A stretch of 64,000 nt of DNA from positions 205,174 to 269,173 of the forward strand of contig NZ_JTAM01000006.1 in assembly GCF_000812565.1 (NCBI RefSeq), in the 5' to 3' direction. Both the position numbers and the translations under genes were made by a program. This DNA is from Flammeovirga sp. OC4 (GTDB lineage Bacteria; Bacteroidota; Bacteroidia; Cytophagales; Flammeovirgaceae). Shown one piece after another: positions 1 to 6,873 of the stretch. Under the pieces are notes generated by a model that was not told where the DNA came from, did no database searches, and saw only the letters and a list, made by a program, of their open reading frames with translations. Positions within the stretch are counted from its first letter, which is position 1, and every line of letters starts with the position of its first letter.

Positions 1-149
1 GGAACTTCTGTATCTACTTTATCAGTAGCTACTTCCACTACAGATTCATCCAATGTAATTGTATCTCCTTCTTGTTTTAGCCATTCTAAAACTGTGGCTT
101 CCATAACGCCTTCTCCCATTGCAGGAAGAACCATTTCTACTTGTGCCAT
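1..149 (-). CDS. 2-oxo-acid dehydrogenase E2 component, N-terminal lipoyl domain (partial)
   Basis: Only the first 49 residues are in the window; the rest lies beyond the left edge. Read on the minus strand from the ATG at 149, the protein opens [20 protein letters not shown] and contains [11 protein letters not shown]. That is the standard lipoyl (biotinyl-like) domain, with the lipoate-accepting lysine at about residue 44. Such domains begin dihydrolipoamide acyltransferases (E2) of pyruvate, 2-oxoglutarate or branched-chain 2-oxo-acid dehydrogenase complexes, which pass acyl groups to CoA in the cytoplasm. The opening [16 protein letters not shown] is closest to branched-chain/pyruvate-type E2, but the substrate cannot be decided from this fragment. 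A TAnnTTTG promoter box lies upstream at 198-205 on the same strand. Confidence 0.9.
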   Translation of the reverse strand, partial: MAQVEMVLPAMGEGVMEATVLEWLKQEGDTITLDESVVEVATDKVDTEV

Positions 150-197
150 ATATATTTAGTTGATCTTGTGTCTTTCTTGAAAACATTGATTTTGTGC

Positions 198-205
198 AAA
201 GGTAA
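198..205 (-). promoter_or_regulatory. Bacteroidota -7 box (TACCTTTG) for the E2 gene
   Basis: On the minus strand this reads TACCTTTG, a match to the Bacteroidota sigma-ABfr -7 consensus TAnnTTTG. It predicts a transcript starting near 192 with a leader of about 40 nt. No good -33 TTG sits at the usual 19-20 nt spacing. The rest of 150-443 between the two divergent genes shows no other recognisable element. Confidence 0.5.
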
Positions 206-443
206 TAAAAGTGTAGTTAAAAAATTAGTGTTCAATTAACACTAAAAGAAATTTAATTAGGTCATTTTAAAATTCTATTGTTAAAAATTCTTAGAAAACC
301 CTCAAAATTGTCCTTAAACCAAACATTCTGAAATTCATTTCATAGATTAAAATCATCAAATTATTTAAGATATTTAATAGTAAAGTAGAACAAAACTGCA
401 TAATTAATGCTTTAATGAAAGTCTACACCTTAAATACATAGCA

Positions 444-1130
444 ATGAATAAAGAGCAAATCAAACATATATTCTTCGATTTAGATCACACCCTTTGGGAC
501 TTTGAAAAAAACTCTGAAGAGACCTTAATCGCATTATTTGAGAAATATGAAATAGGAAAACTAGGTACTTCCTTAGAAGAGTATTTAGTAGCTTATAAAA
601 GTACTAATCACGAATTATGGGCACTTTATAATTTTGATAAAGTCACAAAGGAAGATATCCGATTAAGAAGGTTCCCGATGGTATTTGAGAAATTAGGCAT
701 TGATGTTAAGCACTGCCCGCCTAATATCGGTGATGAGTATTTAGAAATCTGCCCGACAAAACCTCATTTAATGGAAGGGACGATACCTTTATTGGAAGCA
801 TTAAAAGAGAAATATACTTTACATATTATCACCAATGGCTTTGATAAAACACAAGCTATCAAATTATCTTCAACAGGTTTGGGAGGTTATTTTGAGGTGA
901 TCGTTACTTCAGAATCCTGCGGAGCTAAAAAGCCTTTCCCTGCTATTTTTCAATATGCCTTAGATCAAGCAGGAGCGAGCAAAGAGGAATCCGTAATGAT
1001 AGGAGATAATCCGGTTACGGATATAAAAGGTGCGAAAGATTTTGGTTTGAAAACGATTTATTTTGGAAATGGCGAATCGGAAGCAGATGTGGAGGTCAGA
1101 AAATTAAATGAAATATTGAATCACCTGTAG
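444..1130 (+). CDS. YjjG-family HAD hydrolase (noncanonical nucleotidase type)
   Basis: A 228-residue haloacid-dehalogenase-fold phosphatase. Motif I is FFDLDHTLWD (nucleophile D12, acid D14), motif II has T130-N131 in IITNGF, the conserved lysine is in AKKPFP near residue 162, and motif IV is IGDNPVTDIKGA (D188, D193). The helical cap between motif I and II and the phrase HTLWDF place it in the YjjG/YfnB subfamily, which dephosphorylates (often non-canonical) nucleoside monophosphates as house-cleaning. It stands alone, divergent from the E2 gene. Its stop codon TAG lies inside the first bases of a dispersed palindromic repeat (1128-1152), so the last residues may have been trimmed or extended when the repeat arrived. 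Family is firm; substrate is inferred. Confidence 0.88.
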   Translation: MNKEQIKHIFFDLDHTLWDFEKNSEETLIALFEKYEIGKLGTSLEEYLVAYKSTNHELWALYNFDKVTKEDIRLRRFPMVFEKLGIDVKHCPPNIGDEYLEICPTKPHLMEGTIPLLEALKEKYTLHIITNGFDKTQAIKLSSTGLGGYFEVIVTSESCGAKKPFPAIFQYALDQAGASKEESVMIGDNPVTDIKGAKDFGLKTIYFGNGESEADVEVRKLNEILNHL

Positions 1131-1312
1131 GGGCAGACCTGTGTGTCTGCCCGTGTATCAATAACGGTCTATCCTCGGGGCATTTATGATCAACCTCTAT
1201 ATTGTTGGTTTTACCCACATTTCAATTGTAGGTGAAATCAATGATGTTTTTTGGTGGTTCAGCGGGCAGACACATAGGTCTGCCCCTACGTGCCCCGCCG
1301 AACCACCAAAAA
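1127..1312. repeat. Pair of inverted GGGCAGAC palindromic (REP-like) repeats
   Basis: Two copies of a short palindromic element face each other between the HAD gene and the aminotransferase. Copy A: TGTA then GGGCAGAC (1131-1138), loop, GTCTGCCC (1145-1152). Copy B: GGGCAGAC (1264-1271), loop ACATAG, GTCTGCCC (1278-1285), then CTAC. Copy B sits inside a longer inverted repeat, TTTTTTGGTGGTTC (1247-1260) against GAACCACCAAAAAA (1299-1312). The 26 bp at 1264-1289 recur exactly at 44267-44292. This arrangement resembles REP/BIME units mobilised in trans by REP-associated tyrosine transposases; no such transposase gene is in the window. Confidence 0.75.
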
Positions 1313-1324
1313 AATACGTGGTCA

Positions 1325-2530
1325 TTACGAATAATGCACATCAATCGCCTCCAAAATCGTATCACAGGCTTTATGAATTTCTTCATCAGTGATGGTTAAT
1401 GGAGGAGCAATTCTAAAAGCATACGGAGTAGAAAGGAACCAATAGGTGATGACACCCTTTTCTATGCAAGTGGTCACTACATTATTGACTAACTCAAAAT
1501 TTTCCATATCGATGGCAAACATCAAACCCTTACGACGAATCTCTTTTACCGCAGGATGCGACTTCAATCGATCTTCAATGATTTGTCCTTTACGATCAAC
1601 GTCTTCAATGATCTTTTCTTCCTTTAAAATATTAATCACTGCATTAGACGCTGCACAACAAACCGGATGCCCACCGAAAGTTGTGATATGACCTAAGATG
1701 GGATCATGCGATAGCACTTTCATTTTTTCAGCAGAAGAAACAAAACAGCCCATGGCCATTCCGCCTGCCATTCCTTTCGCGATTGTCAAAATATCTGGAA
1801 TGACACCAAAGTGTTCGAAGGCAAAGAATTTACCCGTTCTCCCGAAACCTGTTTGAATCTCATCAAAAATCAATTGAGCACCTACTTCCGTACATCGATC
1901 ACGAAGGGCTTGCATATATTCAATATCAGGAATACGAACGCCGGCATCACCTTGTATAGGTTCAACGATGACACCTGCCGTTTTCTCTGTAATATATTGT
2001 AGGTCTTCTTTTACATTAAAATTAATAAAGCGAACATCCGGCAAAAGCGGACGGAAAGCATTCTTCTTCACTTCATTTCCAGAAACACTCAATGAACCGT
2101 GGGTATTACCATGGTAAGACCTATTGAAACTCACTAATTCCGTTCTCCCTGTATATCTTTTGGCTAATTTTAATGCCGCCTCATTGGCCTCCGTTCCCGA
2201 ATTGACAAAATAGGTACTGTTCAACTGATCCGGTAAAACAGACAAAAGGCTTTTGGTCAACTCAATTTGAGGTTTCTGCACCATCTCGCCGTATACCATT
2301 ACAAATAGGTATTTGTCTACTTGTTCCTTGATCGCCTCAATCAATTTTGGGTGACCATGTCCCAAGTTGTTGACTGCAATCCCTGAAATCAAGTCCATAT
2401 ACGACTTCCCTTCTTTATCATATAAATAAACACCTTTGGCATAGTCTACCTCAATCCCTAATGGATAAGGAGAAGTCTGTGCCTGATGCTCAAAGAATAT
2501 ATCTTTATTCGATTTATTTGAAATATCCAT
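1325..2530 (-). CDS. Class III (acetylornithine/ornithine-type) aminotransferase
   Basis: A 401-residue PLP-dependent aminotransferase of fold type I, subgroup III. Visible landmarks are VNSGTEANEAALKLAKRYTG (cofactor phosphate site), FNRSYHGNTHGSL, IVEPIQGDAGVR, FDEIQTGFGRTG, and the Schiff-base lysine K252 in TIAKGMAGG. Relatives act on acetylornithine, ornithine, 4-aminobutyrate or similar omega-amino groups; the sequence alone does not fix the substrate, and no arginine-pathway neighbours are present. Length is normal for the family. A TATCTTTG -7 box lies at 2547-2554 on the same strand, 17 nt from the start, implying a very short leader. The stop codon is next to the inverted repeat at 1247-1312, which may serve as its 3' end. 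Confidence 0.85.
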   Translation of the reverse strand: MDISNKSNKDIFFEHQAQTSPYPLGIEVDYAKGVYLYDKEGKSYMDLISGIAVNNLGHGHPKLIEAIKEQVDKYLFVMVYGEMVQKPQIELTKSLLSVLPDQLNSTYFVNSGTEANEAALKLAKRYTGRTELVSFNRSYHGNTHGSLSVSGNEVKKNAFRPLLPDVRFINFNVKEDLQYITEKTAGVIVEPIQGDAGVRIPDIEYMQALRDRCTEVGAQLIFDEIQTGFGRTGKFFAFEHFGVIPDILTIAKGMAGGMAMGCFVSSAEKMKVLSHDPILGHITTFGGHPVCCAASNAVINILKEEKIIEDVDRKGQIIEDRLKSHPAVKEIRRKGLMFAIDMENFELVNNVVTTCIEKGVITYWFLSTPYAFRIAPPLTITDEEIHKACDTILEAIDVHYS

Positions 2531-2546
2531 GTAATTCTATTTTTTA

Positions 2547-2554
2547 CAAAGATA
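2547..2554 (-). promoter_or_regulatory. -7 box (TATCTTTG) of the aminotransferase gene
   Basis: Reads TATCTTTG on the minus strand, matching TAnnTTTG. The predicted start of transcription is only about 10 nt before the ATG at 2530. Confidence 0.45.
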
Positions 2555-2786
2555 CACAACAGTGTAAATGCTTGAAACTAAATAGTTCTAAACGATAAAT
2601 ATTTGATTTAACTGCGAAAAGTCGATTTTCAGCCACTTTGGTCTTTTTACGGAAGTGTTTGGTCTTTTGGGAGAAATCGGAGTAGGTGAAAAGGCGTTTT
2701 AATATACTGTAACTACTTTACAATTCACTTAAAAAGAGGAAGTTACTACAAATTATTATTGTCTACATTAAAACAAATTTACTATT

Positions 2787-2969
2787 ATGAAAAAGTTCAT
2801 TTTACCTGCAGTTTTAGCGATGTTTATGTTCTCTTGTTCTGAAAATAATAATGACATTGAACCTATTAATCCAATTAATCCAGTGCCGGAAAATCCAATA
2901 TATGAAGAAGTTGATCCAGGTTTTGATCATCCTTCTCCTGAAAACCCAATTGAAGAGGATAACAATTAA
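2787..2969 (+). CDS. Small acidic DPGF-repeat lipoprotein, copy 1
   Basis: A 60-residue predicted lipoprotein: MKKFILPAVLAMFMFSCSE is a signal peptide ending in a lipobox (FMFSC, Cys17). The mature part is about 44 residues, acidic and rich in Pro, Asn and Glu (EPINPINPVPENP, then VDPGFDHPSPENPIEED). It has no domain I recognise. It is a tandem paralogue of the next gene: signal peptide, C-terminal DPGFDHPSPE-PIEE segment and about 40 bp of upstream sequence are all shared. The length and the shared upstream block argue for a real gene. Function unknown; the location is probably the periplasmic or outer face of a membrane. Confidence 0.7.
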   Translation: MKKFILPAVLAMFMFSCSENNNDIEPINPINPVPENPIYEEVDPGFDHPSPENPIEEDNN

Positions 2970-3047
2970 TCTTAGAAGATCACAACTTGTTAATTAAATA
3001 AAATATTACAAATTACTATTGACTACATTAAAAAAATTATACCTATT

Positions 3048-3260
3048 ATGAAAAAGTTTATTTTGCCAGCAGTTTTAGCAATGTTTATGTTCTCATGTTC
3101 AGAAAGTAATGATATTGAACCAATAGACCCAGGTTATGAAAATCCAGATTATGTAGATCCAGGTTTTGGTAATCCAGGAGAAATAGATCCAGGTTTTGAC
3201 CATCCATCTCCAGAACATCCAATTGAAGAAGGAGAGACTGATCCAGGTTTTGATAATTAA
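3048..3260 (+). CDS. Small acidic DPGF-repeat lipoprotein, copy 2
   Basis: A 70-residue paralogue of the preceding gene, with the same lipoprotein signal MKKFILPAVLAMFMFSCSE. Its mature part has four DPG[FY] repeats (DPGYENP, DPGFGNP, DPGFDHPSPEHP, DPGFDN), while copy 1 has one. Only 78 bp separate the two genes, and the upstream block TTACAAATTAnTATTG-n-CTACATTAAAA is conserved, so the duplication included the leader or promoter. A rho-independent terminator follows at 3304-3342. Function unknown. The varying number of repeats suggests slippage or selection on the repeat segment. Confidence 0.72.
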   Translation: MKKFILPAVLAMFMFSCSESNDIEPIDPGYENPDYVDPGFGNPGEIDPGFDHPSPEHPIEEGETDPGFDN

Positions 3261-3303
3261 GAATAAAGTAATTCTGAAATTATAATATTGAATATATAGA
3301 TTG

Positions 3304-3342
3304 AAGAGTAACGGTAAAGAAATTTATTGTTACTCTTTTTTT
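3304..3342 (+). terminator. Rho-independent terminator after the duplicated lipoproteins
   Basis: Stem AGAGTAAC (3305-3312) with GTTACTCT (3329-3336), followed by a run of T. Confidence 0.75.
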
Positions 3343-3385
3343 GTGTGAAATTGTTGTCGTACCTTATTTTCATTAAAAATTAGAT

Positions 3386-3967
3386 ATGGAACAGTTATTA
3401 GAGCAATTACAGGCATATACAACACTCACTCCATCTGAGCAGAGAACATTAGAACAAGCGATTTTCAAAAGAACTTTTGCTAAAGGAGAAGTAATTTTTT
3501 CAGAAGGTAAAATTTCAGATGAAATCTATTTCGTGACCAAAGGTTGTGTTAGGCTATTTTACAATGTTGACGGTAATGACAAAACGGCTTTCTTTTATAC
3601 AGAAGGACAGTTTATTTGTGCAGGAGAAAGCTATACTTATAATGTTCCTGCTATTGAAAACTACCAAGCATTAGAGGAAACTGAGATTTATGTTTTCACA
3701 AAAACAATGATTGAAAGATTAATAGGTGGTTTCCCTAAGTTAGAAATTATTGCCAGGGTGGCCACTGAAAATGAATTGATCACTTATCAAAAAGTATTAG
3801 CTTCTTTTATTACAAAATCAGCAGAAGAAAGGTATCAGGATCTTTTAAAAACAAAAGGTGATTTAGTTCAAAGAGTACCTCAACAATACATCGCCTCTTT
3901 CTTAGGTGTTTCGCCGGAAACATTAAGTAGAATCAAAGCAAGAATTTACAAAAAAGAGCGTTCTTGA
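3386..3967 (+). CDS. Crp/Fnr-family transcriptional regulator
   Basis: A 193-residue protein with an N-terminal cyclic-nucleotide-binding-like beta-barrel (about residues 20-115, with FAKGEVIFSEGKISDEIYFV and the hinge VTKGCVRLF) and a short C-terminal helix-turn-helix (VPQQYIASFLGVSPETLSRI, about residues 163-182). This is the common Bacteroidota Crp/Fnr subgroup, whose effectors are mostly unknown. I see no iron-sulfur cysteine cluster of FNR type. The gene ends inside a perfect 16-bp palindrome (3963-3978) whose core TTGAC-GATC-GTCAA looks like a Crp/Fnr box, and the promoter of the next gene follows. Control of the next gene, and perhaps feedback, is therefore likely. Confidence 0.88.
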   Translation: MEQLLEQLQAYTTLTPSEQRTLEQAIFKRTFAKGEVIFSEGKISDEIYFVTKGCVRLFYNVDGNDKTAFFYTEGQFICAGESYTYNVPAIENYQALEETEIYVFTKTMIERLIGGFPKLEIIARVATENELITYQKVLASFITKSAEERYQDLLKTKGDLVQRVPQQYIASFLGVSPETLSRIKARIYKKERS

Positions 3968-3978
3968 CGATCGTCAAG
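3963..3978. promoter_or_regulatory. Perfect 16-bp palindrome, candidate Crp/Fnr box
   Basis: CTTGACGATCGTCAAG is a perfect palindrome containing TTGAC-N4-GTCAA, the layout of Crp/Fnr-type sites (TTGAY-N4-RTCAA). It overlaps the regulator's stop codon. Its centre (3970.5) is 33 bp upstream of the centre of a TACCTTTG -7 box at 4000-4007, close to the -41.5 position of class II activators. Confidence 0.6.
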
Positions 3979-3999
3979 AGCATTTATTTATCCCATGAT

Positions 4000-4007
4000 T
4001 ACCTTTG
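4000..4007 (+). promoter_or_regulatory. -7 box (TACCTTTG) of the NAD(P)-binding protein gene
   Basis: Exact match to TAnnTTTG, 26 nt before the ATG at 4033. The -33 region overlaps the palindrome at 3963-3978 rather than carrying a clear TTG, as expected for an activator-dependent promoter. Confidence 0.6.
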
Positions 4008-4032
4008 AAATATCACAAAATCAAAGAGAATC

Positions 4033-4884
4033 ATGAATGTATTAGTAGCAGGAGCTACCGGATACTTAGGACAGTATTTGGTAAAAGAGCTTCAAAAAAG
4101 AGGATTTAATGTTAGAGTTTTAATCCGAAAGGAAAGCCAAAAAGAAATGTTCAACGGAGTTGAGGATTTTTTTATTGGTGAAGTGACAAAACCTGAAACT
4201 TTAAAGGGGATTACAGAGAATATTGATTGGGTATTTTCATCTATAGGTATTACTCGTCAGAGAGATGGTATGACGTATATGGATGTAGATTTCCAAGGAA
4301 ATATGAACTTATTAGAGGAGGCAAAACAATCTAAAGTGAAGTCTTTTTTATATGTTTCGGCAATCGGAGGGGAGCAGTTGCGTCATTTAAAAATATTTGA
4401 GGCAAAAGAAAAATTTGTGGATGCCTTAAAAGTTTCTGGATTAGATTATACCATCATGCGTCCCAATGGCTTCTTCTCTGATATGACTGATTTCTTAGAT
4501 ATGGCCAAAAATGGAACGGTGTATTTATTTGGAAATGGAGAGTATAAACTAAACCCAATTCATGGTGAAGATTTAGCAAAAGTTTGTGTTGATAAAATAA
4601 GTTCCTCTGAATCAGAAGTAGTAGTTGGAGGACCTGATGTTTTTACACAAAATGAACTATCCACTTTGGCTTTAGAAGCTTGGAACAAGAGAGTGAAAAT
4701 TGTTCATATTCCTGATTGGATAAGGAAAATAATCATCTCAAGCCTGAGAGTATTTACTTCTTCTAAGTTCTATGGTCCTCTAGAGTTTTTCCTTACATTG
4801 ATGGCTTTTGATAATATCGCGGACCAATACGGAAGACATCATTTAGAAGAATTTTTCAATCAAAAAGTCAAAGACAACGTTTAA
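4033..4884 (+). CDS. NmrA-like / atypical SDR NAD(P)-binding protein
   Basis: A 283-residue Rossmann-fold protein. The nucleotide-binding loop GATGYLG (residues 7-13) follows the first strand MNVLVA. FSSIGITRQRDG and YVSAIGG follow, then a degenerate catalytic region (no YxxxK; EAKEKFVDALKVSGLDYTIMRPNGFFSDM takes its place). This pattern fits atypical SDRs of the NmrA/complex-I-NDUFA9 type, which bind NAD(P)H and may act as oxidoreductases, chaperone-like factors or redox sensors. It lies just downstream of a Crp/Fnr gene and a Crp/Fnr-like operator, so redox or nitrosative-stress control is a reasonable inference. The substrate cannot be predicted. Confidence 0.82.
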   Translation: MNVLVAGATGYLGQYLVKELQKRGFNVRVLIRKESQKEMFNGVEDFFIGEVTKPETLKGITENIDWVFSSIGITRQRDGMTYMDVDFQGNMNLLEEAKQSKVKSFLYVSAIGGEQLRHLKIFEAKEKFVDALKVSGLDYTIMRPNGFFSDMTDFLDMAKNGTVYLFGNGEYKLNPIHGEDLAKVCVDKISSSESEVVVGGPDVFTQNELSTLALEAWNKRVKIVHIPDWIRKIIISSLRVFTSSKFYGPLEFFLTLMAFDNIADQYGRHHLEEFFNQKVKDNV

Positions 4885-4896
4885 TTTTTACTTCAA

Positions 4897-5023
4897 AAAA
4901 AGAGCTCTTTTTACCCGTCTTAAAAACTATATTCTAAACTTCTTAAAATACAATATGGAAACTGAATATATTGTATTACTTATTTAAATTAATTGTTTTC
5001 ATTTCTGGGTTAACAATTGTTAA
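4897..5023. promoter_or_regulatory. Gene-free stretch with three palindromes upstream of the collagen-like lipoprotein
   Basis: 4897-4912 is the perfect palindrome AAAAAGAGCTCTTTTT, perhaps a weak terminator of the SDR gene. 4947-4956 (AATACAATAT) pairs with 4968-4977 as a hairpin. 5010-5023 is the perfect palindrome TTAACAATTGTTAA, a candidate operator about 105 bp upstream of the next ATG. No gene is visible in 4885-5126. Confidence 0.4.
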
Positions 5024-5126
5024 TGGTTAGAAATTGTTGTGTAAGTTGTTAGTCTTTTCAAGATAAGGTCCTTAATATTGAAATGTTAATGTTAAATTCT
5101 TTACTGCACAAAGCAAATTTTATTTT

Positions 5127-6821
5127 ATGAAAACTATTTCAAACAAGATTATTCTTGCCCTTTTTGCGTTTTTTGTATTTTGTTGTACGCCAACAGAAGA
5201 AACGCCAATCGACCAAACCCCAGAAGAAATTGCCGAACTGATTGGCAATGGAAATGTTACTTCGTATCGAATGTCAGACGATGGTATGTCCATGACCATT
5301 ACCTTTGAAAATGGACAAACAGCTACTATTACTTTCCCCGAATCAGTGTTTGGTACCGATGGTATTGATGGTGCTGATGGAACCAATGGTTCGGATGGTG
5401 CAAATGGTACCGATGGAACAGGAATTGAAAGCATCGAATTTGATGATGAAACTGGTGAGTTAGTCATTACGATGAGTAACGATGTGGTTTATCGTTTTGA
5501 TTTTACTATCAAAGATGGAGAAATCGACAACAGCAAATTGGTTGACGTAGATGGAATGTATTTCTTTAAATCTCTTCAACTTGGCGCTTTTGAAATGGCA
5601 AGCTTCGAGTACACTGATGATTTTCAGATTGAATCCGCAACAATCAATGATGTGGAAAATGGTGATGTGATTCCTGTAAGTACTTTGAAGCATACTTTTG
5701 AAAATGGGAAAATATCCTATACAGAGTCAATGGAGTATGCAACAAGACAAGAAGTGTATTATGACTGGAACTATTACTTTGATGGTCTGTATAGTTATGA
5801 TTATACGGTAGGAGATGTATTTGAATCTTCAGCAAGAACCAACACTTATTCCTCAGGTATTTTTTCAGTTCCAGGTCTACAAATTGTACATAATACTGAA
5901 ACAGAAGCTTTAGAATTATTAGATGAAAACGATGAAGGCTTCGGTTTTTATTTAAACGGGATAGATTTTGAAGATATTCTTATCAGCGAAGCAACTCCTG
6001 CAGATTTCAGCTCTGATACTTATTTACCCAATAAGATTGAGAAAAAATCAGACACTGAAATTTATGAATACATACCACTAGTTGAGTCGGATGGACAGCT
6101 ATATTACATTCTTTATACTACTTACACCAACATCCTACAGGTCGAAAAAGGTGATGTGTTAAGTTCAGGTTATTTGTATAGAGAGTACGATGGTGAAAAC
6201 CTATCAAAAATGTATGCTACTGATGAGCAAGGCGGTGACTATGATGAATACATTCAAATGTCTTACACTGGAGGGAATCTTTCAAAAGCAGAGGAGTATT
6301 ACAAAGACGGGGGTCAATTTGTGAAGTCTGATGGAGAGTTGATTTATAACTATGATGCTAATGGTAAATTAACAAGTACTGTAGCAAAGAGTGGTGACAG
6401 CGAAGGAGATACACTTTTCAAAGTGTTGTATGATTCAGACTTAAACCCGATAGAAATATGGTCTTACCATGATGCTGTTTTTGAATATGGAAGCTTCTTT
6501 AATGATGAAACAGGGAGAGTGGAATATGACTATCATATGGTGAAAGAGGCGGGATTCAGACCGTCTTTAAGAATGGAGTACTATGACAATATGAAAAACT
6601 TCTTTGGTCACTCCATCAATGCAATGCTTCCAGAGTTGGAACAATTAGAACTGACGAAAGCTCCCAAAAGAGTATTCTCAATGGAAGACAATTCATCTAT
6701 TCGATTTGAATATAAAGACTTTAATAAAGGAGGTTATCCTGAATCTGTACAATTACTAATGTCAGACGGAGGAGAATACCTCATGTATGAAGGAATCATG
6801 GATTATACTGTAAAACGATAA
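5127..6821 (+). CDS. Lipoprotein with collagen-like Gly-X-Y stretch
   Basis: A 564-residue predicted lipoprotein with a signal peptide ending in a lipobox near FVFCC. Residues about 50-70 (MSDDGMSMTITFENGQTATI) are a short beta-hairpin module. Then come about eight Gly-X-Y triplets (GTDGIDGADGTNGSDGANG, continuing TDGTG) and the typical exit sequence IESIEFDDETGELVITMSND. This bipartite arrangement is common in surface lipoproteins of Bacteroidota, where the collagen-like stretch acts as a stalk. The remaining 400 residues contain many Tyr/Asp-rich strands (YLYREYDGENLSKMYATDE; LIYNYDANGKLTSTVAKSG) resembling RHS/YD-type or DUF-type repeats of cell-surface proteins. No enzymatic motif is seen. 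A strong terminator follows. Confidence 0.75.
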   Translation: MKTISNKIILALFAFFVFCCTPTEETPIDQTPEEIAELIGNGNVTSYRMSDDGMSMTITFENGQTATITFPESVFGTDGIDGADGTNGSDGANGTDGTGIESIEFDDETGELVITMSNDVVYRFDFTIKDGEIDNSKLVDVDGMYFFKSLQLGAFEMASFEYTDDFQIESATINDVENGDVIPVSTLKHTFENGKISYTESMEYATRQEVYYDWNYYFDGLYSYDYTVGDVFESSARTNTYSSGIFSVPGLQIVHNTETEALELLDENDEGFGFYLNGIDFEDILISEATPADFSSDTYLPNKIEKKSDTEIYEYIPLVESDGQLYYILYTTYTNILQVEKGDVLSSGYLYREYDGENLSKMYATDEQGGDYDEYIQMSYTGGNLSKAEEYYKDGGQFVKSDGELIYNYDANGKLTSTVAKSGDSEGDTLFKVLYDSDLNPIEIWSYHDAVFEYGSFFNDETGRVEYDYHMVKEAGFRPSLRMEYYDNMKNFFGHSINAMLPELEQLELTKAPKRVFSMEDNSSIRFEYKDFNKGGYPESVQLLMSDGGEYLMYEGIMDYTVKR

Positions 6822-6832
6822 ATTTTCATGTT

Positions 6833-6867
6833 GCAGAGAGAGTTTACCCACTCTCTCTGCTTTTTTT
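6833..6867 (+). terminator. Strong terminator just before the TonB receptor start
   Basis: Perfect 11-bp stem GCAGAGAGAGT (6833-6843) with ACTCTCTCTGC (6850-6860), then seven T. The next gene's ATG (6874) is only 7 nt after the T run, so there is no room for a promoter in between. Confidence 0.9.
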
Positions 6868-6873
6868 ATTGAG

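Noticed and set aside
1186..1392. Plus-strand reading frame of 68 codons
   Set aside because: It runs through the inverted palindromic repeats and into the antisense of the aminotransferase; no protein-like features.
5120..5467. Minus-strand frame rich in Pro, Ser and Val opposite the collagen-like gene
   Set aside because: Its repetitive look is the antisense of the Gly-X-Y repeats.
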